Shown: piece by piece, positions 45,817-55,289 of the stretch
Layout of the letters: each line of letters begins with the position of its first letter
Position numbering within the stretch: the first letter of the stretch is position 1
Assembly: GCF_035920445.1 (NCBI RefSeq)
Contig: NZ_CP109162.1
Span: 4,154,001-4,218,000 of the forward strand
DNA from: Nocardia sp. NBC_01730
GTDB taxonomy: Bacteria > Actinomycetota > Actinomycetes > Mycobacteriales > Mycobacteriaceae
Length of the DNA: 64,000 nt
Reading direction: 5' to 3'
Position numbers and translations under genes: made by a program
Notes under the pieces: model-generated
The model's database searches: none
The model's input: only the letters and a program-made list of their open reading frames with translations
What the model was told of the DNA's origin: nothing

Positions 45817-46296
45817 ACATCACCGCACGGTCTGTCGTCGAGAAGGTCGGCTAGTGCGTCGGCGCTGGGCCGCCGGGCCGAGTCCTTGGCTAGGCAGTGT
45901 TCGAGCGATTCGTGCAGATCCGCCGGTACCCAGGTCAGGTTCGGCGGTGTGCCCACGACTCGTTGCAGCAGAACCTGGGTGTCCCTTTGCCGAACGGCCC
46001 GGTGCCGGTAGCGGCGAAAACGAAGATCGCTCCGAGGGCGAAGACGTCGCTGGCCGCAGTGGCAGGAATTCCGACGGCCACCTCCGGGGCGGTTCGGTGC
46101 AGTGGCTCGATCGTTTTCTGTTGCGCTGTCGTCGGCCTGGTACCCGGGCGGAGTCGGCGGCCGCATCGGTGCGGCCGTGCGTCTGTGCCGCGCTTCGTCG
46201 AGCGCGCGGGTGATCTCGACGATTTCGTCGGCGGGCAGTGAGGTCCAGGCCCGCCTTGTCTCGCATCGAAAACGTTTTACCTGCAATGTGTTTCAT
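45813..46296 (-). pseudogene. Decayed pseudokinase paralogue
   Basis: Frame 1 ends QVLLQRVVGTPPNLTWVPAD followed by CLAKDSARRPSADALADLL, and an adjacent frame reads VAVGIPATAASDVFALGAIF then ATGTGPFGKGTP. Together they match the kinase C-lobe of the neighbouring RDD gene, with a frameshift near 45985. It overlaps that gene's start by ATGA, so it was once the upstream co-translated paralogue. The 5' part is in a third frame. Confidence 0.65.
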
Positions 46297-46556
46297 CGTT
46301 CACAGCGTTCGATCTTGTGGTATCGGGGCATTATTATTCCGCACACGGCTTCCGATCGCCGCGGAAACGACTGTCGACCAGGAGAGTTCAATGTCAAGCG
46401 GTCATCCCCCGGGACCCGGTGACAGAAGCGATCGAAGCAAGCGATACGCGCATCAGTCATACTGTTGACAGCCGTTGTCTGCCAATATATTTGACAAACG
46501 CTAAAGCGTGATCGATCAGTGTAGTCGCCCGGGCGGCGGGCCGAGAGAGGGAAATC

Positions 46557-46892
46557 ATGGGATTGCCAGGTGAATTCGGCAGGACCGCCGGTGTGGGCGT
46601 CGCGGCGCTCGCACTGCTCGCGCTGCTGCCCGGTACCGCACAGGCGGCCATTGGCCGGGCCTCCTACGTCACTGTGGCGGGAGAGATCTTGTCGATCACA
46701 CGGCCGGACAGCGCCGTCTGTATCCAATTGCAGGATGCCACAGTGCGTTTCGAGAATGGAACCAGCGATCGGGCCTACCTGTTCGGTGATTCCGCGTGCG
46801 GTGCGGGATCCGAGATCGAGGGTGTCGATCTCATCTGGACTGCTCGGGCCGGGGTGCAGGCCCTGTCCGTGCGCTTCGAGCCAACCAGGTAG
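46557..46892 (+). CDS. Small secreted protein, 111 aa
   Basis: ATG 46557 follows GAGAGGG. Signal peptide to AQA (residues 1-30: GVAALALLALLPGTAQA). The mature part is short and beta-rich (YVTVAGEILSITRPDSAVCI and later CGAGSEIEGVDLI), with two cysteines that could form a disulfide. I do not recognise the family. The gap before it (46297-46556) shows no gene. Confidence 0.7.
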   Translation: MGLPGEFGRTAGVGVAALALLALLPGTAQAAIGRASYVTVAGEILSITRPDSAVCIQLQDATVRFENGTSDRAYLFGDSACGAGSEIEGVDLIWTARAGVQALSVRFEPTR

Positions 46893-47596
46893 CCCGCGAC
46901 ATCGACGCCGGAAAGATCCGAAAACCGCCATCCCGCAATGAGTTGTGCGGCGATGGCGTCGTGGTCGCCAGGCGACCGTGAGCACGATCTCGCCTTGGAT
47001 ATGCCCTCGGGGCGGCGCGTTCGTGCGCCGCCCTGGCTTCCGCAAGATCTTGTAGGCATCCGTTAGTGATTCGGGAAGCCCTCGCTTTGTGTGGAGCATC
47101 TTGACCTCGTCCACTACCGGCCGGTGCGGATCTGTAGCCATCTGGATCAACCAAGTCAGGAATACGCGCTGCATTTACCGAATCTCGCTGGCTCGCTTGG
47201 CTACGTTTTCCTGTTGCGGACCGGACTCCGGATCGTATGGCTCCGGATTCATGAGGCCAGTAGCTCCGAAGAGCTACCACTCCACCCCGTTCATCACTAC
47301 CCCCGATCAGTGCGGGCCGCCAGGATCCAGCGAGTCGAGCCAAACACTGTGACAGTCAACGATATCCACATCCTTCCATGCGCACGACCCCGCCGCGAGA
47401 GTGTTGGCATCCGTTGAGTACGTCCGCTACTGCCGCCTATCGCGCGTCCGGCAATCGTCCTCTTCTGCCGATTTCGGCCCGCTCTAAATCGACGCCGCCG
47501 AGCAGATCCGCAAGCTGATGGAACCTGGTCCCGCCTGCACCGTCACCCCGAAGGCCGACGACGCCAGCCGCTGATCATCGCTCGTACAGTCGGTGC
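46893..47596. other. Gene-free region
   Basis: Long minus-strand frames cross this stretch but are arginine-rich, lack starts and have no family similarity. A short plus-strand piece, IDAAEQIRKLMEPG (about 47487-47530), could be a gene fragment. No repeats or hairpins stood out. Confidence 0.45.
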
Positions 47597-47980
47597 ATGG
47601 CATTGCAGTTCGACATACAACCCGCCCCGCCGCTGCAGTTGACGCCGAGCTGCACGATCTACACCGGCACAGTGCGGCTCGCAATGACAGGCAGGTTCAT
47701 CCAGTCCCTAAAAGCACCGGCCGACGAGTTCGGCGTCTTTGTTCCGGATGTCCCGCCGCTGCTCGACGGCGCGCCCGAACCCCGTGTGTGGGCCGACGCG
47801 TATGTCATGAGCACGGTATCCGCACCTGCCAGCGGCTTTCCGTCTGGTGTCGAATATGTGCGGGCTACGTACCTGGCGGATCCACGCGGCGGCGACTCCC
47901 GGTGGCTGCATCTCGGCGGTGCCGCGTACATCACCAAGGGAATCGCCCTCAGCTACCGGCTCACCGTACAGACCACGTAG
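47597..47980 (+). CDS. Hypothetical protein, 127 aa
   Basis: A soluble, beta-rich protein (IQPAPPLQLTPSCTIYTGTV, later GAAYITKGIALSYRLTVQT) with no signal peptide and no recognised domain. The start ATG 47597 has no clear Shine-Dalgarno. The last 28 nt overlap a pseudogene on the other strand. Codon use looks genuine, but the function is unknown. Confidence 0.5.
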   Translation: MALQFDIQPAPPLQLTPSCTIYTGTVRLAMTGRFIQSLKAPADEFGVFVPDVPPLLDGAPEPRVWADAYVMSTVSAPASGFPSGVEYVRATYLADPRGGDSRWLHLGGAAYITKGIALSYRLTVQTT

Positions 47981-48180
47981 GGCCAGCCAGGCCTCAGTCG
48001 CGCGCCTGGCATGACCTCCGGCGCAGCGGCCAATGCACCCTCATAGTCCAGAGACGGCGGCAGGACCAGCCCGCCCCACCGCCGCTGAAACTCGACGACA
48101 CGGTCGACCTGCGTTGCGGGAATACCGATTTCGAGCCACCGGTTGATGAAGGCTTGTGCTGTTTGCAGGTTCGCGGGTCG
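47953..48180 (-). pseudogene. Fragment of a SUKH/SMI1-like immunity protein
   Basis: The end of a long minus frame reads QAFINRWLEIGIPATQVDRV then FQRRWGGLVLPPSLDYEG, the opening of WGG-type immunity proteins, and stops soon after. It is fused in frame to integrase-derived sequence on its upstream side, so it is only a leftover. The family call rests on short similarity. Confidence 0.35.
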
Positions 48181-48239
48181 CTTGGACTGTCTTCTGCCGC
48201 GTTTGGTCCGGGCGGGCCGGGGGCTGCTGTTCCTCGACG

Positions 48240-48790
48240 AGCTGTCCACCGCGCCGCCCGCCGTGCAGGCTGCTGCTGGGCAGCGGGTCGGCCTCAATGG
48301 CGGGTTGCTTGTCGCCGTTGTAGCCAGCAGCAGTTCGAGGTCCTCACCGCGCCACAGGGCCTTTTGGTGAAGAGGGTGAAGTCCCGGCGCGACAGGCGGC
48401 GTAGCGCGGGCTGCCAGGCGTTCTTGTAGTGGTAGGCGGTGACGGATGTGTCGTTGTGGGTGCGGAACAGCAGCGCGTCGCCCGGGCGCGCCAGATCTAG
48501 CCGCGCCACGGTTTCCAGCGGCACGTTGACCGTGCGGATGCCGCGCTTGGGTTTCAGCTTGCCAGCCGCAGGCGGGTGCCGTCGTCCTTCCCCGCCTTGT
48601 TGATCCGCACCGCGCCGGTCTCGGGGTCGATGTCGCGCACCAGCAGCGCGCCGACCTCGCTGGGCCGCGCCATGGACACCAACCCGAACTCGGCCTGCGG
48701 GCGCCACCGTTCCAGCAGTAGCTGCTCGAACAGCTCCCATTCGTCGTTGGTGAAGATGTCGTTCGCTGAACTACGCGGCCCGACGATTCG
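48240..48790 (-). pseudogene. Tyrosine recombinase remnant 1 (frameshifted)
   Basis: Pieces in different frames: DEWELFEQLLLERWRPQAEF, MARPSEVGALLVRDIDPETG, then KRGIRTVNVPLETVARLDL and YHYKNAWQPALRRLSRRDFT. The order is that of a phage-type integrase before its catalytic C terminus. It is very close to the second remnant at 53013-53612 (RGIRTVDVPLETLDRLNL), so two related elements, or a duplicated one, once lay here. Confidence 0.7.
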
Positions 48791-48901
48791 ATGGCTTCGG
48801 GAATACCGTTCCGGCGTGGTGTGGGTGGTCCAGGGACGGCAGCACGGTGCGGCTGTGCTGGTTTCTGACACCAGTTCGGTACCAGCCCAGGAGGCCAACT
48901 C

Positions 48902-49097
48902 ATGACCCAGATCCTTCGTAAGGCTCTGCTGATCACCATCACGCTGCCGTGCGGCGTTATCGTCGCGATCATCGCCGGTCTACTCACCTACTTTGGCGGC
49001 GGGGCACATCACCACCGTGATCCGTGACGGCGGCGTTGCGTTCGCCGGCACCACCACTTTCCTCCTGGTGGTGATGACCTATCTCGGTGCCCTGTGA
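48902..49097 (+). pseudogene. Small membrane protein with a frameshift
   Basis: ATG 48902 gives 41 codons, including LITITLPCGVIVAIIAGLLT, and stops at 49027. The next frame continues ITTVIRDGGVAFAGTTTFLL to a stop at 49097. Joined, they form a two-helix membrane protein of about 64 aa, so a one-base lesion near 49005 is likely. A real 41-aa protein remains possible. Confidence 0.4.
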
Positions 49098-49269
49098 CCG
49101 CCGCATAACTCCGCGGTTAGATCACCGAACAGGGTCCCAGTGGCCCGGCCACCGCTCCAGGTGGGCGGGCAGCGCCCTGTCCGGGCTGGACAGGCTGGAG
49201 TGTCCATGAATCGATCGATTCTCAACACCCGCCTTCGGTGGCACAGTGTCTAGCAATGCTATTGCACCA

Positions 49270-49288
49270 AATCTAGTGACACTAGATT
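49270..49288. promoter_or_regulatory. TetR operator, perfect 19-bp palindrome
   Basis: AATCTAGTGACACTAGATT is fully symmetric around one base and contains TCTAG-N5-CTAGA. It lies 24 nt upstream of the TetR start codon. A TATAGT box at 49301-49306 sits so close to ATG 49313 that the transcript may be nearly leaderless. The same TCTAG-N5-CTAGA core occurs at 50470. Confidence 0.75.
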
Positions 49289-49312
49289 ATCAAGCGATGC
49301 TATAGTCGGCCT

Positions 49313-49885
49313 ATGGGGATCCAGACGCGACGAGAACGGGAACGGGCCGAACGGCACCGGCTGATCATCGACACCGCTCGGGAGTTGGCCGAGTCGCAGG
49401 GCTGGGACGCGGTGACTGTGCGCAGGCTGGCGGAACGGATCGAATACAGCCAGCCTGTGCTGTATTCGCACTTCGCGGGCAAGGACGAGATCGTCACGGC
49501 GGTCGCAGAGGAAGGCATCGCGGAAATGGCCGCGTGGAGCCGCACGGCGTTGGAGTCCGCGGGCGGCGAGCCGCGCGCAGCGTTGGCGGCGGTGGCGCGG
49601 TCCTACCTCGACTTCGCGACCGCGCGGCCCGCGCTCTACGACGCGATGTTCCTGATGAAGGTGAACCTCGCGTTCGGCGAGAATGCCTCGCAGCCGCTGC
49701 GGGACGCGTTCGCCGTCATGTTCGCCGCCTTCTCACCGTTCGCGGGCGAGCACGATCCGGAGACCTTCACCGAGGTCGGCTGGAGCGCCCTGCACGGCCT
49801 GGCGACCCTGGACCGCGGTGGACGTCTGCGGCCGGCTCAGCGGGACGCCCGCCTGGCGGTATTGGTCGACCAGTGGACCCGGTAG
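49313..49885 (+). CDS. TetR-family transcriptional regulator, 190 aa
   Basis: TetR HTH at about residues 12-58 (LIIDTARELAESQGWDAVTV then RRLAERIEYSQPVLYSHF). The C-terminal domain (TetR_C_33-like) has SYLDFATARPALYDAMFLMK. A perfect palindrome upstream suggests autoregulation, and the matching site before the DUF1772 gene suggests that gene is a second target. It probably senses a small hydrophobic compound. Confidence 0.88.
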   Translation: MGIQTRRERERAERHRLIIDTARELAESQGWDAVTVRRLAERIEYSQPVLYSHFAGKDEIVTAVAEEGIAEMAAWSRTALESAGGEPRAALAAVARSYLDFATARPALYDAMFLMKVNLAFGENASQPLRDAFAVMFAAFSPFAGEHDPETFTEVGWSALHGLATLDRGGRLRPAQRDARLAVLVDQWTR

Positions 49886-50219
49886 ACCTCTGCCGTGGTG
49901 AGCGCATCGATCTGAGAGTCGTAATTTCTGCCCGACCCGCGCGTATCCGAACCGAGTCATGCCCAGAACTGTCCCCCAAGGGGCCGACATCCCTGGTTTC
50001 GTCCCGTAGATTCCGCACACGGGTTGTGACCCGTTTCGCGGTTTCGGCGAGCTGCGGTTTCGCGATTCCGGTGCACCGAATCTAGCTTGGGTCAGAAGCG
50101 ACCACTTTTGACCCATCGCATCGCGCGGTATGCGGCAGATGAGTGCGTTTCTGCGGGTGGCCTCGGTGCGTGGCAGTGGTGCCGCCGCCTGGGCTGCAGC
50201 ACCATCACTGGGCGGCAGG

Positions 50220-50423
50220 TCAGCTCACCGGCGTCAAGGCGGGGGGTGTCAGGTGCCGTCGATCGCCGACCCCGACGCGGTCAGTTTGCCCGCAACCCCG
50301 GTCGACGAGGACAGGAACCGTAATGAGCCCCAGCACCACCAGCGGAACCAGCAGGCCGAAGATCTGCCAGCGTTCGGTGACCGGCTTGCCGGGCGACAGC
50401 GTCCGCTCGGCCGAAACGGGCAT
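50220..50423 (-). pseudogene. Small membrane protein, probably frameshifted at its end
   Basis: Starts MPVSAERTLSPGKPVTERW followed by one hydrophobic helix (IFGLLVPLVVLGLITVPVLV). After this the frame reads Arg/Gly-rich sequence; the adjacent frame gives a neater ending, GVAGKLTASGSAIDGT. It is divergent from the DUF1772 gene, with the TetR operator between them. The rest of the gap 49886-50219 shows no gene. Confidence 0.35.
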
Positions 50424-50469
50424 GTGCAGCTTGCTGTTCCGAGCGCGATCCCGCGGTAGCGATCCAAAA

Positions 50470-50484
50470 TCTAGCAAGGCTAGA
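50470..50484. promoter_or_regulatory. Second TCTAG-N5-CTAGA operator
   Basis: TCTAGCAAGGCTAGA repeats the core of the palindrome at 49270-49288 with a different 5-nt centre. It lies 70 nt upstream of the DUF1772 start and between divergent frames, the expected place for a TetR target site. An isolated half site (TCTAG) occurs near 50082. Confidence 0.65.
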
Positions 50485-50554
50485 CAAAATAGCGGACGAA
50501 TGTTACCGTTGCTCCAGTTTCTAACTCTGCTAGGATTCGGGAAAGGGAGCCCAA

Positions 50555-51031
50555 ATGCTCATTGTCACCGGCCAGATCATCGCCGCCGCCGCCGTTCTCT
50601 CCAATGCCGTCGTCTACGGCACCGATGTCTGCGGGGCCGTGATCATGCGGTCGGTGTACCGCAAGCTCGATGACGCGACCGTGACCATGAGTGCGGGATG
50701 GGGTCACTACTACGGCGACAAGCGCATGCCGGTTGTCGGTGTGGGCGGTATGGTCACCGCGGTGCTCACGCTGCTGATCGCGCTGTTGGCCGGGCAGATC
50801 GGCGCCGCTGTCGCGGCGGGGATCACGGTGGCGGCACTGTTCACCTGGCTCGCCTTCTACGTCCGCATCGCCAAGCCGATCAATTCCCAGCAGACCGCCG
50901 CTGCGCAGAGCGGCATCATTCCGGCCAATGCCCGTGCACTGCAGGACAAGTGGGACAGCATTCTGAAGTACCGGGTCACCCTGCAGTTCATTGCCATTGC
51001 CGGACTGTGCGCCGCGCTGATCCTGTTCTGA
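50555..51031 (+). CDS. DUF1772-family integral membrane protein, 158 aa
   Basis: ATG 50555 follows GGGAG. Four transmembrane helices (about 4-24, 58-78, 80-100 and 138-157) and the family's spacing of short loops (MRSVYRKLD, KPINSQQT). DUF1772 proteins (anthrone oxygenase-like membrane group) have no firm role in most cases. With its own operator it probably belongs to the adjacent TetR regulon. Confidence 0.8.
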   Translation: MLIVTGQIIAAAAVLSNAVVYGTDVCGAVIMRSVYRKLDDATVTMSAGWGHYYGDKRMPVVGVGGMVTAVLTLLIALLAGQIGAAVAAGITVAALFTWLAFYVRIAKPINSQQTAAAQSGIIPANARALQDKWDSILKYRVTLQFIAIAGLCAALILF

Positions 51032-51033
51032 CC

Positions 51034-51225
51034 TCAGAGCACGGGGTAGGCGGTGTCGCGCGTGAGTAGGTGGGGTGGTCGGTGCACCAGCAGAAACAGG
51101 CGCAGCTCGGATTTGGTGCGCGGTCGCGAGACCGCGGAGAAGCGAGCCAGGCGGGCGAGGCCGGCCAGCCGCAGTACGAGTTCGTCACCAGCGAAGCTGA
51201 CATCGAGATCGGAGGAGGTAGCCAT
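51034..51225 (-). CDS. Possible small protein, 63 aa
   Basis: The frame reads LDVSFAGDELVLRLAGLARL, like the start of bacterial PH-like small proteins, and ends just after the DUF1772 gene. GGAGG sits directly against the ATG, too close for good initiation, so the start is doubtful and the gene may be truncated. Confidence 0.3.
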   Translation of the reverse strand: MATSSDLDVSFAGDELVLRLAGLARLARFSAVSRPRTKSELRLFLLVHRPPHLLTRDTAYPVL

Positions 51226-51369
51226 CCTCCACGATGTCGCGGTCCCGCTGAACCGCCGACGCAAGACGCGCGGGACGCGGCAGGCGACAGCTTGCGCTTC
51301 CTGCACCCAACAACTTCCGGCTGATCGCCGGGGCACACCTGATATCGAATTCACTGAGGAGTAACTGAC

Positions 51370-51768
51370 ATGACCTTCACCATCAACGAACAGCAGTTCC
51401 TCGCGGATGCCGGGATCGGTCGGCTGGCCACGGTTTCGCCCGACGGCGTTGTGCAGAATAACCCGACCAGCTATCGGGTGAACGCCGACGGCACGATCGA
51501 CATCGGGGGCATCCGGATGCGTGCCAGTCGAAAGTACCGCAATGTCGAGGCGGGCAGCCGGGTGTCGTTCGTCATCGACCAACAGGTTTCATTGGAGCCA
51601 TACGTAATTCGCGGCATCGAGGTACGCGGCACGGCCAAGGCGCTCGATGACGAGGAGCCACCGTTCCAACCCCAGGAACGCGCGGTCATCCGAATTCACC
51701 CCGAACGGGTCATCTCCTGGGGCATCGACGGCGGATCCTTCGACTTCACCAGTCGCGGCGCCGAGTAG
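51370..51768 (+). CDS. PPOX-class (F420-dependent type) oxidoreductase, 132 aa
   Basis: A GAGGAG box precedes ATG 51370. Split-barrel flavin-binding fold: IGRLATVSPDGVVQNNPTSY, then RMRASRKYRNVEAGSRVSFV and RGIEVRGTAKAL. It matches the PPOX-class F420-dependent enzymes common in actinobacteria, which bind F420, FMN or haem. The substrate is unknown. No obvious operon partner. Confidence 0.85.
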   Translation: MTFTINEQQFLADAGIGRLATVSPDGVVQNNPTSYRVNADGTIDIGGIRMRASRKYRNVEAGSRVSFVIDQQVSLEPYVIRGIEVRGTAKALDDEEPPFQPQERAVIRIHPERVISWGIDGGSFDFTSRGAE

Positions 51769-52004
51769 TCAGGCATCGTGGGCGATCCCACAAGAAAGGC
51801 CGTCACCGACCGTCCGGTAGTGAGCGGAATAGACCGCGTCAGCGAGTGAGACCGGGCACCACGACATCGGTTACGCCGACCTTCGCTACGGTAGCGGGGA
51901 TCTGATTCAGCAGGGCCATCGGTCACTGACGGCACAATTCCCTTGCACCGCTGGAGGAGACGTCGCAGTGCAAACTGGTCAGGTACCCGCCTCGAACCTT
52001 CGCT

Positions 52005-52877
52005 TATCGGCGGTCAGGAATCCAATGTGGTTCGTGTCTGCTTGTTTTGATTCCGCACGACCACCCGGAATCTCCGATCGTTGTGGAAGGGGCTGACAAT
52101 GTGTGGCTGGCGACGTCGGGAAATGCGGGGATGTTGAGGAAGACGAGGCCTGCAGGTCAGCTACAGCGGCGTCAACAAAAGGCTCGCCCAGATCTATGCC
52201 ACGGTCCGGAGCAAGGCCGTGCGATCGCGGAGTGAACGCCGAATAGTGCCAGCCACAACCGCCGTAGGAGTGATACCAGCGTCGGCGGGGCCGGGAGACG
52301 ACGTCGTGGAAGATCTCGACAAGGTCGAACAAGGTGGCTTCGTCCCAAGCCGCGGGGCGGGGAGACCACAGGTTCTTAGGCCCCAAAGTGTTCCGATGTC
52401 GTCTGATACTCGGACACGCCAATCACCGTCGATCCAGGTCATCGGCCAGGTCGAGATCGTGTACCCGATGTCGTCGTGGGTGGCGAACTGCACGACCGCG
52501 AGGTCGTCGCGGTAGCCGGGCTGAATCCGGACGCCGTCGGGGACCACAACGTAGCGTGCGGCGTCGCGGGTGCGCTCGCGCGAACGTGCAAACCGATCCA
52601 GCAGCGCCTGCCCTCCGCCGTAGTAGCGTTCGCGCACCACCTTCCGCCACACACCATCGGGGGCGGCCAGCACACGAGCGAGCGCGTCGGAGGCGGCCGC
52701 GGCGAAATCGCCTCAGATACAACAGCGGGTGGCCTCGCGCTGGATCTCGGCGATCTCGCGATCGACGGTGGCCGGGTCAGTGAGGTCGGCGAGCAGATCG
52801 CCAGTATCGTCGGCGACGGCCGCCAGTTCAGCGCCCAATTGCCCGTAGCGGTCCAGTAGCCCAACCAGGGTCGCCAT
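52005..52877 (-). pseudogene. Broken mobile-element hypothetical gene(s)
   Basis: ATG 52877 opens MATLVGLLDRYGQLGAELAA and stops at 52713; the same frame then resumes with DGVWRKVVRERYYGGGQALL and ARYVVVPDGVRIQPGYRDD up to WIDGDWRVRVSDDIGTLWGL near 52400. A shifted frame continues WDEATLFDLVEIFHDVVSRP and WYHSYGGCGWHYSAF. These look like two adjacent accessory genes of an actinobacterial integrative element, with a premature stop and a frameshift. Functions are not recognised. The region 51769-52004 shows no gene. Confidence 0.5.
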
Positions 52878-52918
52878 GCCATCGCTGAGCGGCCGCAGCG
52901 ACGGCTTTCAGCATCGGA

Positions 52919-52980
52919 ATTCCATTCCAACCCTTCCGATCTCATTCCGTTCGCACAGGAATGGAATGAAATGGAATGGA
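52919..52980. repeat. Cluster of GGAAT/ATTCC boxes with an inverted repeat
   Basis: ATTCCATTCC (52919-52928) is repeated in inverted form as GGAATGGAAT (52958-52967), with extra boxes ATTCC (52944-52948) and GGAATGGA (52973-52980). It lies just upstream of the minus-strand accessory gene start (52877), beside the integrase remnant. It could be an operator array or replication/excision-related iterons of the former element. Confidence 0.55.
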
Positions 52981-53012
52981 TTTGCTCGGTGCAGACGTCG
53001 AATGGGCGACGG

Positions 53013-53612
53013 TCAGGCGGCAAGGGCAATCAGGCCGGCACGTACGCGGGGCAAACGACCCGCGATGACCCGCGCAGCCGATTCACTGGCGTCCCGATCG
53101 ATATGGCCATAGCGGCGGTCGGTGGTGGTAACCGATTCGTGCCCGGCATCGCGGGACAGGACGAAGATCAGTACGCCATCCTGCAGCTTCCACGAAATGC
53201 CGGTGTGGCGAAGCATGTAGGGGCTCAGATGCTTGGTGCGGAGCGTGGCGACAGCGGTGCCGTGCCGCTCGAGCAGGTCCTCGGGATTCGCGCCCCGCCA
53301 GAGTGCCTTCTTAGCGAAGGAAGTGAAATCCCGCCATGCCAGCCCCTCCAATCAGCGCAGCGCCGGCTGCCATGCCTTCCGGTGGAAGTAGGCCGCGGTG
53401 ATCGGGGTGTCGTTGACCGTGTGAAACAACAATTCTTCGCTCGGGCGCGGCAGGTTCAACCGATCAAGCGTCTCCAGCGGCACGTCAACGGTGCGAATCC
53501 CCCTCGCAGACTTAGGTTTACCGAATTTGAGGCGAGAGCCGCCATCCTTCCACGCCCTATTGATGCGCACTTCCCCCTGGCACCGACATCGGCGATGATC
53601 CAGCGTTGCCAC
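53013..53612 (-). pseudogene. Tyrosine recombinase remnant 2
   Basis: Two in-order parts: GEVRINRAWKDGGSRLKFGK and RGIRTVDVPLETLDRLNL up to AWQPALR, an in-frame stop at 53352-53354, then DFTSFAKKALWRGANPEDLL and the catalytic end LSPYMLRHTGISWKL, RDAGHESVTTTDRRYGHID. The final Tyr and the box II Arg are visible. The N-terminal DNA-binding part is missing, cut off at the PfkB remnant. Confidence 0.75.
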
Positions 53613-53635
53613 GGCACCAGCGGGTCACGCACCTC

Positions 53636-54136
53636 ACACCCGGTACGCTCATCGTCGCCGTCGATGTCGACGCCCCCGGAGTGCGGGCCGCGCTGGCTTC
53701 CACCGATATCTTCGCGCCCAACGCCGAGGAAGCACTGCGGCTGACCAGGGCACCGACCATGGACGATGCGATATCGCGGCTGAACGAACTTGTGCCGACC
53801 GTGGTGATCAAACTCGGCAGCGCCGAAGCCACCGCAACACACAACGGCGAACGTTACGACGCTGCCGCACCACCGATTTCGGCTCTGGATACCACCAGCG
53901 CCGGTGACTGCTTCAACGTCGGTTTCGTTCATGGCCTGCTCGCCGGCTGGCCGCCGGCGAAATGCCTCGCCGCCGCCGTGGCATGCGGAACGGCAGCCAC
54001 CACCGGCCCAGGGTCCAGCACGGCTCCGGGGACCGCCGACCTCGAGCGGTGGCTCGCGCGAACCACAATATCGAGTTGCGCGGCTGGGACCCGCGAACAA
54101 CGCTGGCCAACAGTTCAGCCCCCCGCAACGCACTGA
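53636..54136 (+). pseudogene. C-terminal part of a PfkB-family sugar kinase
   Basis: Sequence begins mid-domain (VAVDVDAPGVRAAL, then DIFAPNAEEALRL) and carries the PfkB active-site signature DTTSAGDCFNVGFVHGLLAG with the catalytic Asp. The N-terminal half, including the sugar-binding lid, is gone where the integrase remnant begins. It probably belonged to a ribokinase-like gene disrupted by integration. Confidence 0.75.
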
Positions 54137-54213
54137 AATGCCGAATGTCGTGCGTTTTCGCGCGGGAGTAGATGAGGTCGAGCGGCGGGGTGTAGGCGAT
54201 CTAGTATCGCCTG

Positions 54214-55236
54214 GTGGTGGATGTGGTGAACAGGCAATGGGTGTTGGGGCGGCGGCCGGTAGGGGCGCTGCGGGACAAGGACTTCGAGTTGAGGAGTGTG
54301 CCGGTGCCGGTTCCGGGGCCGGGGGAGGCCTTGATTCGGGTGCATTGGCTGGGGATCGATCCCACCCAGCGGGGCTGGCTCAATGAGGCTGACAACTATA
54401 TTGACGCCGTGCCGGTCGGCGCGGTGATGCGTGGTAGTGGTGTCGGGCAGGTGGTGCGCTCGAACGATCCGGATTGTCCAGTGGGTAGCTGGGTCGCGGG
54501 AATGGTGGGGTGGCAGGACTATGTCGTCCGGTCGGCGGGCGGGTTGTTCGGGTTGAACGTGGTGCCCGACGGTGTGCCGCCTACGTCGATGCTGAGTCTG
54601 TTCGGAGCGCCGGGTTTGACCGCGTACTTCGGTATGACGGATATCGGCCGTCCCGAGCCCGGCCAGACGGTGCTGGTTTCGGCGGCGGCCGGTGTCACCG
54701 GGTCCATCGCGGGGCAGATCGCAAAGGTTTTGGGCTGCACGGTTATCGGTATCGCCGGCGGCCCGGATAAGTGCTCCTGGATCACCGAGCATGCGGGTCT
54801 GGATGCCGCCCTCGACTACAAACACGACGATGTCGATGCCTGTTTGACCCGTCTTGCCCCCAACGGCGTCGACGTCTTCTTCGACGGTGTGGGCGGCAGT
54901 ATCCTCGAGCATGGTTTGGCGCACCTGGCCTGTCGTGCGCGTGTCGTCCTGGCCGGGGCCATCTCTTCCGGGTATCAGGGCGCCGATCCGGCATGTGGGC
55001 CGCGGAACTATATGAGGCTGGCGCTGGACCGGGCGCGTATGGAAGGGTTCATCTTCCTCGATTACCTCGACCGTTTTCCGGAAGCCTTCATGGCATTGCG
55101 TGACTGGCAGGCCCAGGGAGCGATCACCATTGCCGAGACCGTCAGCAGTGGACTGGAATCCGCGCCGAGCGCGTTGCGTGCCGTCTTCGAGGGTCGTAAC
55201 CTCGGCAAGCAGCTGGTCAAGATCTCAGAGTCCTGA
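54214..55236 (+). CDS. NADP-dependent oxidoreductase, zinc-independent MDR (leukotriene B4 dehydrogenase-like), 340 aa
   Basis: GTG 54214 start. The MDR fold is complete: RQWVLGRRPVGALRDKDFEL opening, the cofactor motif SAAAGVTGSIAGQIAK and FFDGVGGSILEHGL. No zinc-binding Cys/His pattern, so it belongs with quinone/alkenal reductases (CurA, prostaglandin reductase type), which reduce alpha,beta-unsaturated carbonyls with NADPH. It seems to be an intact stand-alone gene between broken ones. Confidence 0.88.
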   Translation: MVDVVNRQWVLGRRPVGALRDKDFELRSVPVPVPGPGEALIRVHWLGIDPTQRGWLNEADNYIDAVPVGAVMRGSGVGQVVRSNDPDCPVGSWVAGMVGWQDYVVRSAGGLFGLNVVPDGVPPTSMLSLFGAPGLTAYFGMTDIGRPEPGQTVLVSAAAGVTGSIAGQIAKVLGCTVIGIAGGPDKCSWITEHAGLDAALDYKHDDVDACLTRLAPNGVDVFFDGVGGSILEHGLAHLACRARVVLAGAISSGYQGADPACGPRNYMRLALDRARMEGFIFLDYLDRFPEAFMALRDWQAQGAITIAETVSSGLESAPSALRAVFEGRNLGKQLVKISES

Positions 55237-55289
55237 CACATGACGGACATGAGATATGGATGCCTCCAGGCCTCCCGAATGTACTGATC

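Noticed and set aside
46293..47343. Long minus-strand frames over 46.3-47.3 kb
   Set aside because: They overlap a secreted-protein gene with a clear signal peptide, have no good start and show no recognised family.
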